From positions 62,001 through 126,000 of the forward strand of contig NZ_JAJUWS010000002.1 in assembly GCF_021390475.1 (NCBI RefSeq): DNA of 64,000 bases. The letters run 5' to 3'. The notes under the pieces were generated by a model. The model did no database searches, was not told where the DNA came from, and was given only the letters and a program-made list of their open reading frames with translations. Source of the stretch: Streptomyces sp. ST2-7A (lineage in GTDB: Bacteria > Actinomycetota > Actinomycetes > Streptomycetales > Streptomycetaceae). Made by a program: the position numbers and the translations under genes. Positions 16,839 through 23,962 of the stretch are shown here, piece by piece (the first letter of the stretch is position 1; each line of letters starts with the position of its first letter).

Positions 16839-17252
16839 ATGCACGAGTATACGAGCAGAGTCCGCGTCTGGGAACTGACCTGCCCCGGACTTCTCGAAGA
16901 GGTCGGCCGCGCCCGCCGATTCACCCGCGACGTACTGGCCCAGGACCCCCGACGCGACGACGCGGCATTGATCGTCACGGAGTTGGCCGCCAACGCCATC
17001 CGCCACACCGACAGCGCCCGCCTGGGCTTCCGGCTGGTCATCAGCCGCACCCCGGAACTGCTCACGGTCGCGGTCACCGACGCCGGCGGAACGGACCGGG
17101 TGCCCGTGCCGTGCGAGGCTGGGGACGAGGCGACCGGCGGTCGGGGATTGGCTCTGGTGCAGGACTTCTCCCACCGCCTGCACATCCACCGGGGCCGCCC
17201 CGGTCACACCATCACCGCCGAACTCACCGCCACCGAGGCCCGACCGTGCTGA
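16839..17252 (+). CDS. HATPase (anti-sigma RsbW/SpoIIAB-like) ATP-binding protein
   Basis: A 137-residue GHKL-fold protein. The N box is IVTELAANAIRHT, the G1 box VTDAGG and the G2 region GGRGLALVQDF. Such small stand-alone domains are abundant in streptomycetes and act as anti-sigma kinases or regulators; here it travels with the element. ATG 16839 follows AAAGGAA. The D-A-G-G G1 box is slightly degenerate compared with DxGxG. Confidence 0.85.
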   Translation: MHEYTSRVRVWELTCPGLLEEVGRARRFTRDVLAQDPRRDDAALIVTELAANAIRHTDSARLGFRLVISRTPELLTVAVTDAGGTDRVPVPCEAGDEATGGRGLALVQDFSHRLHIHRGRPGHTITAELTATEARPC

Positions 17253-17608
17253 GACTCCCACGGACGGAAGCACCACCGGGAACGGGCCACTACTGGTGCG
17301 AGGTCGCCGCCCACACCACCGGCCACCACCGCGAATACCCGTTGGGCAGCTATCACGCCCCGTCGCCCCGGCTGGCGATGAAGTGGTTACACGGCCGCGC
17401 CGGACACATCGCCGATCAGCTCGACCCCGGCCCCCGAACCCCGGTCCGCGCCTGGCTCAATGACACGACCGAGCACGAGTACGCCTTGGCGACCCTGGTA
17501 GCCGGAGGGGTCTACACCCACACCATCCGCGACGGCACCACCCGCTACCAGCTCGCCGCCCTCCCCACCGCCCGCCTGTTCATCCCCCGCACCCAAGTCA
17601 CCCCATGA
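17246..17608 (+). CDS. Hypothetical AICE protein, 120 aa
   Basis: A 120-residue soluble protein starting at GTG 17246, overlapping the ATP-binding protein by seven bases and the next gene by four, so read as the middle cistron of a coupled set. Visible segments are GHYWCEVAAHTTGHHREYPL and SPRLAMKWLHGRA, with a C-terminal beta-rich region ending PTARLFIPRTQVTP. I do not recognise the family. Confidence 0.7.
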   Translation: MLRLPRTEAPPGTGHYWCEVAAHTTGHHREYPLGSYHAPSPRLAMKWLHGRAGHIADQLDPGPRTPVRAWLNDTTEHEYALATLVAGGVYTHTIRDGTTRYQLAALPTARLFIPRTQVTP

Positions 17609-17895
17609 ACTCGCCCAACGAAGACGAGACCGGGAACGATCGAGCGGCGGAGATCGAAGAGCATCACCGCTACAAGATCACCGCAGCCGTCAACGAAATC
17701 CTGCGCGCTTGTGAGGAGGTGGCCGCCCACGGCACGTACGGCTTCTGGACCCCCACCAGCCCGGCCGCCTACTCCGACACCACCGAGCTGATCACAACCG
17801 CCCACCGGGACATCCTCGACCCACTCACCCAGGCCATCACAGCAGCCCAAGCCACCATCCACGCCATCGAAGCCGAACAACGAGATGGCGCGTAA
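17605..17895 (+). CDS. Hypothetical AICE protein, 96 aa
   Basis: A 96-residue acidic, mostly helical protein (EIEEHHRYKITAAVNEILRA; ITTAHRDILDPLTQAITAAQ). ATG 17605 overlaps the preceding stop as ATGA. Family not recognised; it is the last gene before the large inverted repeat. Confidence 0.65.
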   Translation: MNSPNEDETGNDRAAEIEEHHRYKITAAVNEILRACEEVAAHGTYGFWTPTSPAAYSDTTELITTAHRDILDPLTQAITAAQATIHAIEAEQRDGA

Positions 17896-17940
17896 CAACT
17901 TTCCCTACGTCATCAAGGCGGCTCGCTCCGCTCACCGCGC

Positions 17941-18011
17941 GCGGTCCGGCCCCCGGCCGGGCCTGCGCTCCTGCCTTCGTCCCGCTCCAGCCCGGCCGGG
18001 GGCCGGACCGC
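17941..18011. repeat. Perfect 22-bp inverted repeat with 27-base spacer
   Basis: Arms at 17941-17962 (beginning GCGGTCCGGCC) and 17990-18011 are exact complements. It lies between the rightward module and the leftward defence cargo. It may be a strong bidirectional terminator, or a replication or transfer site (single-strand origin or clt) of the element; sequence alone does not decide. Confidence 0.8.
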
Positions 18012-18136
18012 ACTCTGAGGCAATCACTCGCACCAGAAGCCATCCGCCTTCTCATGCCGTATACGGCTGAAATTCGAGCCCAGCATAGTTCGTATCTAGA
18101 GGCCCGCTGGGCCAGCATTCGAGTGTTCCTGTCCGT

Positions 18137-19021
18137 TCAAGGGGTCAGCTGATACTGAGAAGCCTTCGTCTTCCAAACGCGATAGCCAGCACGTTCCGCG
18201 ATCAATCGCATTCGCTCAAAGAAGAACAATACGGATATCCGATCACGGCCCATCGCAGCCCTTGCTGCCTGTTCGAGTTGGTGAGCGCCCACTTTGCCTC
18301 CCCATCTACGCTTGAGAACTATCGCCAACGCCTTAAAAAGATCGTGACCTGAACAGTATCTCATTCGATTCTTAAGGCACTTCGACACCTCATTCAGCTC
18401 CGCAACGAATTGGCTTACATCGACAATCTTACCGGCTTTGTCGGACGCTATTTTTACTAGTTTTTCACCGTCGACTCTGTAGGGAAATCCCCCCGACACA
18501 ACCGCATCCAACGGGAAGTTTCTCAGAGCTAGTCCCGTCCCATTACGCTCTGAAATGAATCTCAAGATTCCAATCGGAAGCGCAAGCTCGACGCATACTT
18601 GCACTACCTCAGCTTCACTGCACCCGGCATCCCCGAGCCTGAATTTATCGGAACAAAAACTTGCAGCTTGTCTAGACACCATGCGATCCGAGAAGAATAC
18701 GCTCGCATCCAGATCGTAGTGATCAGTGTATGCGACGAGACTTTCAGGCAGTTTTGGATGGGAGTCCAGCAGATTAACCCAATCCTTATCAAGAACTGCA
18801 AAAATACCCTCGTCGCCATTCCTATCAACCTCAACGATGGCCGCTGCGGCCCGCTCCTTGCCGTGCGCTGGAACAGAAACACAGTGCTGATTGTCTATAT
18901 GATCGTCAAGGACTGCACAGTCAGTATGCCCTTCAACGATCAAAAACGCCCTGTCGTCACCCCCTGTTCTCATCATTAGCAGCTCTACATAGAACGACTC
19001 CACCGCGAGGTCATCAATCAC
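18137..19021 (-). CDS. TOPRIM/DUF4435 protein, AriB-like
   Basis: A 294-residue protein of the DUF4435 type. The TOPRIM metal motif is visible: E30 in FLIVEGHTDCAVL and D78/D80 in FAVLDKDW. The C-terminal half (KNRMRYCSGHDLFKAL, RWGGKVGAHQLEQAAR) is typical of DUF4435 proteins paired with ATPases. In PARIS, AriB is a TOPRIM nuclease held by the ATPase AriA and released on phage infection to cause growth arrest. GTG 19021 overlaps the ATPase stop (GTGA), so the pair is coupled. Base composition is visibly more AT-rich than the surrounding element. A related AAA-DUF4435 system other than PARIS is the main alternative. Confidence 0.8.
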   Translation of the reverse strand: MIDDLAVESFYVELLMMRTGGDDRAFLIVEGHTDCAVLDDHIDNQHCVSVPAHGKERAAAAIVEVDRNGDEGIFAVLDKDWVNLLDSHPKLPESLVAYTDHYDLDASVFFSDRMVSRQAASFCSDKFRLGDAGCSEAEVVQVCVELALPIGILRFISERNGTGLALRNFPLDAVVSGGFPYRVDGEKLVKIASDKAGKIVDVSQFVAELNEVSKCLKNRMRYCSGHDLFKALAIVLKRRWGGKVGAHQLEQAARAAMGRDRISVLFFFERMRLIAERAGYRVWKTKASQYQLTP

Positions 19022-20394
19022 GCTCGATCCCCCTCCGAATTAAACCGCGGGTCTAGCGCAATGGCCCGATCCCACCACTTGCCAATAATCTGAGGCGAGT
19101 GAGTCGCCACAATAAATCGAAAACCTGAAATCTTCGAGATCCTGCGAATGTCGTCTAGAAACCTTTTCTGCCAGTTCACATGCAGGGAGATTTCTGGTTC
19201 ATCAATCAGCACAAGGGCTCCCATGGGCACACTAAAGAGCAGGTCATAGAGCAGCACCAATTCGTGCTGTTCTCCCGATGAAAGCATGGTTGAGTCGAGC
19301 TCTCGACCTTCATCTGTTACGAAACTGATCCCCGCGCGTCGATCGATCACCATCCTCTTCGACAGAAAACGGGAATTCACAATCTCCCGTAGAAGGTTGA
19401 TCTTTTCGAGTAGTGGAACAAATGTTTCTAGCTTGATCTCGCTATCCTCAAGGTAGGTCCACATCACCCTCCGCTGCCATGTTTCCATCTTGGGTGGTAG
19501 CGAGATTCCGCCAGTCTTCTCGTCGAGCAGGGAAATCTGAGCCAATTGCTCCCGAAGTTGACTCTGCGATGAATAACGCTCACGGATCTTCTCATCGGAT
19601 GGTGTCTCTGTCCAAGTGTGCTGGAGAAGACGGAGCGGGTAAGTCCTATCACGCTCTTGAGAAATCCGGGAGTTCTCGGCTAGCGCAGCACCGAGCCTCT
19701 CCTTGAGATCCTGAGCGAACTCCGCAACCTTGGTACTCAATTGGACGTGTTCACTCCGGGCCTTTACGCCGGCTCGTTGCAGGACTACAAGCCTTTGCGT
19801 CTCAATCAGATGCACATTCACTTCAGAGCGGAACGTTCGAAGTTCTTCCGGCATACGTGCACCAAAGAACTCGGCCGGCAATGAATCATTGTACCTATCA
19901 AGCACCTCCGTCCAGGAAATCGTATCGCCCTCTTCCGTGTCATACCACTGCCGAGGGCCAATTCGACGCACTGGAAGGTAAGTCTCCATCCGGTGATTGC
20001 GCGAGAGGCGTTGCCCACTGTCCGCGATATTAGCCCTCCATTCTGCTACGGTCTTCCGATCCCTTAGGAGAGTGAATTCGACAGAGGTATCACCGGTGGT
20101 CGGGCGCACCCTAGCGCCATTCCCCTCAAATTCTTCAAACGGCAAAACTTCCTGTGTGTGACGGGTCAGTTGCAACATAGTCCCGTCGTCATATCCGATC
20201 CGCGCCTGATCAAAGGGAAGCGACATCAACCTCCCGGCTTTGAGTTCTGAAGCCGCCTTGACCAGTTCAAGCAGCATTGTTTTCCCAACACCGTTGGGGC
20301 CATGCAAAATGACGAAGTCATCATCGCGGGAGAAGTGAATCTTATGGCTGTATCGTCCGATCAGGCCATCGACTTCGATGGACGTGATTTCCAT
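19018..20394 (-). CDS. AAA/ABC-type ATPase, AriA-like defence sensor
   Basis: A 458-residue SMC/Rad50-like ATPase (AAA_15/AAA_21 type). Walker A is GPNGVGKT (32-39), the ABC signature LSSGEQHE (about 371-378), Walker B ALVLIDEPE (D398, E399) and the H-loop ATHSPQII (H432). The middle section is helical with DLKERLGAALAENSRI. Size and partner gene match AriA of PARIS. ATG 20394 is preceded by GGAGGG at short spacing. The gene is first in a two-gene operon, and its lower GC suggests recent acquisition as AICE cargo. Confidence 0.85.
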   Translation of the reverse strand: MEITSIEVDGLIGRYSHKIHFSRDDDFVILHGPNGVGKTMLLELVKAASELKAGRLMSLPFDQARIGYDDGTMLQLTRHTQEVLPFEEFEGNGARVRPTTGDTSVEFTLLRDRKTVAEWRANIADSGQRLSRNHRMETYLPVRRIGPRQWYDTEEGDTISWTEVLDRYNDSLPAEFFGARMPEELRTFRSEVNVHLIETQRLVVLQRAGVKARSEHVQLSTKVAEFAQDLKERLGAALAENSRISQERDRTYPLRLLQHTWTETPSDEKIRERYSSQSQLREQLAQISLLDEKTGGISLPPKMETWQRRVMWTYLEDSEIKLETFVPLLEKINLLREIVNSRFLSKRMVIDRRAGISFVTDEGRELDSTMLSSGEQHELVLLYDLLFSVPMGALVLIDEPEISLHVNWQKRFLDDIRRISKISGFRFIVATHSPQIIGKWWDRAIALDPRFNSEGDRA

Positions 20395-20805
20395 CTTGCC
20401 CTCCAGCTACGGTGTGCAGAATCATCTTGGCGACGGCATATGACCATACGTCACCTCGCAATGCTCTGTGCAGGGTTGTGCCGCATCGTTAACGTCTGAT
20501 CCTGCGCTGACCGTGAGGAGCCACGCGACGCTTGACGGCCTCGTGTGTGCTGACTGCTGCATCCGACTCCGGGTGCCGCTCCATCCGATAGCGTGGTGAA
20601 GGCCGGTGGGGGTGCAGCGAGGCATACGCGCGCCTGGTCGGTCGGCGCGCCCGCCGTCGTGGCTGACTTTCGTCGGCTGAGGTTCGTGCCACTACCGTGC
20701 CAGACGCAGGGGTCAGCCACGGTCAACACCGGTGCCGTGCGGTCGAGTAGCCGCCCGCTTCCTCGGCCGACGAAGCCGCAGCTCAGCCCGCAGGTCACCC
20801 AGCCT
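20395..20805. other. Gene-free stretch between the cargo and attR
   Basis: It must contain the promoter of the AAA-TOPRIM pair. Only short overlapping frames occur and none has a ribosome site with family similarity. A partial dyad around CATATG lies at about 20435-20460. Confidence 0.5.
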
Positions 20806-20852
20806 CTCTCCTAAAGCGGGTGTCGCAGGTTCGAATCCTGCCGGGGGCACAG
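20806..20852. repeat. attR: second copy of the 47-bp att core
   Basis: Identical to 9480-9526. It reproduces the anticodon-loop-to-3'-end half of tRNA-Arg but lacks the 5' half, so no second tRNA exists here. Confidence 0.95.
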
Positions 20853-20868
20853 GAAAACGCATGGCCAG

Positions 20869-20899
20869 AGGCCCTTTCGTCCACCGGACGGAAGGGCCT
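20869..20899 (+). terminator. Original tRNA-Arg terminator, displaced beyond attR
   Basis: AGGCCCTTTCGTCC (20869-20882) pairs with GGACGGAAGGGCCT (20886-20899) with one G-U. It occupies the position relative to attR that a tRNA terminator would have had before integration. Confidence 0.6.
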
Positions 20900-20952
20900 T
20901 CGCGCTCGCGGCACGCATGCGAGCCCGTGCGGCCCAGCCCTCCGAGCCCTTT

Positions 20953-21385
20953 TCATTCGGCGGGGAGTTGGTAGGCCAGTACGTAGGCGTCGGACGCCAT
21001 CACCGTGTCGCAGACCTCCACCGCCCGACCCTCGGTGTCGTAGGCGGTGCGGATCAGGTGGATCACCGGCACCCCGGCCGCCAAGCGCAGCGTCTTGACC
21101 TCCGCCGGGGCGGGCATCCGGGCACGCACCTCCTCCTCGAAGCGATCCAGACGGTGCCCCAACTCCTCCAGACGGGCGTAGATGCCACCGGGACCCGGGT
21201 TGGGCTGCGCGATCGGAGTATTGCGTGCCAGGTCCAACGGCAGGTAAGAGGAGGCGAACTCCACCGGCCGACCGTCCAGGAGGTAGCGGCGACGCCGAAC
21301 CAGGACCTTGCGGGCCCCGGCCCAGCCGCGCGGCGATGTCCTGGCTCGGGCGCTCCTCGCACACCTCCAGTCGACGGTCCACAGC
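20953..21385 (-). pseudogene. Frameshifted, truncated KorSA-like repressor relic
   Basis: The last about 140 residues of a GntR/UTRA protein, nearly the same as the intact copy at 15485: RRRYLLDGRPVEFASS through DAYVLAYQLPAE. An extra G in the CCCCGGCCC run at about 21317-21322 shifts the frame, and upstream of about 21385 similarity stops, so the DNA-binding domain is gone. It lies about 100 bases outside attR and is therefore not part of the intact element. It is probably the remnant of an earlier related AICE at the same tRNA. Confidence 0.85.
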
Positions 21386-21458
21386 CATCCGTCCGGGTTC
21401 GGGGCTCGTGAAAGCCGGCGGGCGCAACGTCCGTTTGGTGGGCCTGCCGCTTCTGTGG

Positions 21459-22058
21459 TCAGGCGGGGGCAGGCATGAAGCCGCCACGGACGGTGCCCGA
21501 GGACAGCAGCGCGGGCCGGTCGAGTACCTCGGGCATGCGGTCCACGGACAGAACTACCGCTCCTCCGGCCTGCTCGGCATCCGCGCACCAGTCACCCATG
21601 TCACCCGATGCCGTGTGGTCGCCGGCTTCGTCCACCACCGGCGCGGTGAAGGCGGGGATGACGAGCCCGTGGTCCCCGGGCCCCTCCACCACGCAGAGGG
21701 TGAGTCGTGGAACGATGCTCCAGCCCCCGCACCGGGGTACCTCTCCGTCCGGTGCGGTCAGGAGCGGCAGGGCATCGTGGACAGGCGCGTCGACCATCAG
21801 GAGCATGGGAACGGCACCACGGACGAACAGGGTGTTCTCGGGATCCAGCAGCACGGGACCACTCTCGCAGGCCGGGACATCGGAACGGCACGGGGGTGCC
21901 GAGGAGGACCACGACCGCACGGCAGTCCCGGCCACCGGCCGGTCCCCGGACAGCCCTTCGGCCACAAGCGCGCGGCGTGAACACGTGGCTGCCATGACGA
22001 GGGCCGATGGGGCGCACACACGGCAGCCGGGGTCGCCGCCGCTCGGCACACGGGTCAT
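21459..22058 (-). CDS. Hypothetical Cys-rich protein
   Basis: A 199-codon frame with plausible codon bias but no recognised family. The better-looking part is the C-terminal two thirds (LLDPENTLFVRGAVPMLLMV, VPRLTLCVVEGPGDHGLVIP, DMGDWCADAEQAGGAVVLSV). The N-terminus is Cys/Ser/Arg rich, without a clear ribosome site or signal peptide; ATG 21995 is an alternative start. It could be a decaying gene of the island flank. Confidence 0.4.
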   Translation of the reverse strand: MTRVPSGGDPGCRVCAPSALVMAATCSRRALVAEGLSGDRPVAGTAVRSWSSSAPPCRSDVPACESGPVLLDPENTLFVRGAVPMLLMVDAPVHDALPLLTAPDGEVPRCGGWSIVPRLTLCVVEGPGDHGLVIPAFTAPVVDEAGDHTASGDMGDWCADAEQAGGAVVLSVDRMPEVLDRPALLSSGTVRGGFMPAPA

Positions 22059-22259
22059 CGCCCACGGCTTCGCTGCACTCCCCGCCTTTCCCTCGTGTCC
22101 GGGTTCACTCCGCAGGGCAAGTGAACACGCCCGGGCGGCGAGGACGCACTCTGCTCTCCCGGGGGCAGACCGGGCGAAAGGTAGTTGGTACGAAGCCGGA
22201 AACGGCCAACAGTAAAATCATACGATCCTTCAGGTAGGACCAGCGCACCTGGAGGGTTC

Positions 22260-22805
22260 GTGGAAACTGCTGCTCTCGTTCGTCCGAACCGTCTGTGGTC
22301 GGCCGAGGAGGTCGTGACCCGGCCGAGTCCCGTCCCGGCCACGGCGGGGGTCTACGGATGGCACTTCGAGAGGCCGCCTCATCCGGACCTACCGGCAGGA
22401 CGCCTGCTCTATGTCGGCATAGCGCCGCGTTACATGGCGAATCGGGTCAGCAAGCAGAACCTGCGGAAGCGGATCCGATACCACTACCGGGGCAACGCGG
22501 CCGGATCGACGCTGCGACTCACCCTTGGTTGCCTGTTGGGTCTGGAGTTGCGCCGTGCGGGCAGTGGTGGACGCATGACCTTCGGCAGGGAGGGCGAGGC
22601 CTGTCCGAGGGCGTGGATGGCGGAGAACGCCCGGGTGTGCTGGGTCGAGTGCGACGAACCGTGGGTCGCGGAGTCGCGGCTCATCTCCCGACTCGATGTG
22701 CCCCTGAATCTCGACCGGAACCGCCACAACGCGTTCCACGACCGTCTCAAAGCGCTGCGAGCCGAAGCCCGCAGTCGTGCCCGGGCGTTGCCCATCAGCT
22801 CATAG
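22260..22805 (+). CDS. GIY-YIG nuclease-fold protein
   Basis: A 181-residue protein. The GIY-YIG signature appears as AGVYGW and LLYVGIAP, followed by the catalytic-arginine helix NLRKRIRYHYRGNAAGSTLRL; a C-terminal NLDRNRHNAFHDRLKALRAE follows. Similar stand-alone proteins are common in actinomycetes with no assigned substrate. GTG 22260 has GGAGGG upstream at short spacing. The leader (about 22200-22235) is unusually AT-rich and likely holds the promoter. Confidence 0.75.
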   Translation: METAALVRPNRLWSAEEVVTRPSPVPATAGVYGWHFERPPHPDLPAGRLLYVGIAPRYMANRVSKQNLRKRIRYHYRGNAAGSTLRLTLGCLLGLELRRAGSGGRMTFGREGEACPRAWMAENARVCWVECDEPWVAESRLISRLDVPLNLDRNRHNAFHDRLKALRAEARSRARALPISS

Positions 22806-22911
22806 GCCGTCGGATCGGCATCGCCGGCCGGTTTCGAGGTGACGGGCACTCTGCCAGGGCGCCGACATGGGAATGTGGAACGCGACCCCGGGCACCGAAA
22901 GGACGGCTTGC

Positions 22912-23454
22912 GTGACCACCACCCCGGCGATCGACCTGCGCGCCTTCACCACTCTCGGTGCGGGAGTTCGTGGTGCTCTCCTCGACGTATACGCCGAGGT
23001 GCGCGCCCCGCTGCTCCATCTGCCGAACTACGCGGTCACCGCGTTCGGCGAGCGGCTGGACCGGCACGCCACCGAGCCGGGGTTCACCACTGTCCTCGCC
23101 TACGCCGAGGGGTACCCGGTCGGTTACGCCTACGCCAACACCATCGAGCACGGCGACCGATACTGGCAACGCACCACCCCGACACCGGCCGAGAGGTACA
23201 CCGAGCGCCCGGCCGTGGCGCTGAAGGAGATCGGCGTTCGGCCGGCCTGGCGGAGGACCGGAACCGCCCGCCGCATCCACGACGCCCTCCTCGCCGATCG
23301 CGAGGAGCCGCACGTCACGCTCATGGTCAACCCGGCCGCCGGGGACGGAAAGGTCCACGCCCTCTACAGGTCGTGGGGCCACGAGGACATCGGGCGGAGC
23401 CGGCCCTCACCGGCATCGCCGGTGCTCACCGTGATGATCCGCGTCATCCGCTGA
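22912..23454 (+). CDS. GNAT family acetyltransferase
   Basis: A 180-residue acetyltransferase with VLAYAEGYPVGYAYANTIEH, the core strand VALKEIGVRPAWRRTGTARR (acetyl-CoA loop RxxGxA) and the late NPAAGDGKVHALYRSWG. GTG 22912 is preferred for the AAGGA site eight bases upstream; ATG 22867 and 22873 lie in frame further upstream. Substrate unknown. Confidence 0.82.
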   Translation: MTTTPAIDLRAFTTLGAGVRGALLDVYAEVRAPLLHLPNYAVTAFGERLDRHATEPGFTTVLAYAEGYPVGYAYANTIEHGDRYWQRTTPTPAERYTERPAVALKEIGVRPAWRRTGTARRIHDALLADREEPHVTLMVNPAAGDGKVHALYRSWGHEDIGRSRPSPASPVLTVMIRVIR

Positions 23455-23962
23455 CCGGCCCCCGTGACAGTCTGCCGGCTCCGAGTCGTGTTCACCGTCG
23501 CCCCGGCGGGGGCGACGCCCCGGCCCGGGGCCGATCCTCCCGGCCGCTCTCCCGAGAGAGGTGGGGCGGGTTCGGGGCCCGGCGGGGCGCTGGGTGAGGG
23601 GCGGAGCCCGGCGGGGCTTCCTCACAGAAGTGGGGACGGAAACCCTTTGCGGCGGGGGTTGACGACCTCCGGACGGGCCGTTAACGTGCTCATGAATTCG
23701 ATATCGCGAATACTGTTCGCAATGTCGAACAATCCCTTTGTGGCGGCGCCGCCAGGGGAAGATCTCTTCGCCCTCCCGGCCTCCCCCCGTGGGCGATTCG
23801 ATGTGACACCCGCTTTCACTCCGACATGAAGACGGGATTTCTCGCAGTCTTTGATCGCGCCCACAAATGGGAGCGCTCCCAAGTGCGACATGAAACGATT
23901 CGGAATCAGGTTCCGAACACCCGGATGGCGCAGGTCGACGCCGACGTTCAGGAGGGGAAGAA
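23455..23962. other. Gene-free regulatory stretch upstream of the GH30 gene
   Basis: About 500 bases. The distal half (about 23680-23920) is comparatively AT-rich, as in a promoter region, and contains the CebR box. No coding signal was seen. Confidence 0.6.
23868..23881. promoter_or_regulatory. Perfect CebR box TGGGAGCGCTCCCA
   Basis: A 14-bp perfect palindrome identical to the operator of CebR, the LacI-type cellobiose-responsive repressor of cellulolytic genes in Streptomyces. It lies 81 bases upstream of the GH30 start codon, so the enzyme is probably derepressed by cello-oligosaccharides. Confidence 0.85.

Larger units (their letters stand above)
9480..20852. mobile_element. Integrated AICE (pSAM2-like) in tRNA-Arg
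   Basis: An 11.3-kb element bounded by 47-bp identical repeats, the left one being the 3' half of an intact tRNA-Arg gene. It carries the pSAM2-type set in order from attL: int, xis, repSA, three small spread-type genes, an FtsK-like tra gene, a small conserved AICE protein, a GntR/KorSA repressor, then rightward NUDIX, ATP-binding and two small genes, and a two-gene cargo of lower GC. Such elements excise, replicate by rolling circle and transfer as double-stranded DNA through the Tra hexamer. All expected modules look intact apart from the non-standard rep start codon, so the element may be mobile. Confidence 0.93.

Noticed and set aside
20806..20852. Second tRNA-Arg gene
   Set aside because: Only the 3' half is present; the 5' acceptor strand, D arm and half the anticodon stem are absent. 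It is attR.
21475..22215. Plus-strand 246-codon frame
   Set aside because: Ser/Thr/Pro-rich composition with no motif; the opposite-strand frame at 21459-22058 has better codon use, though it is also uncertain.
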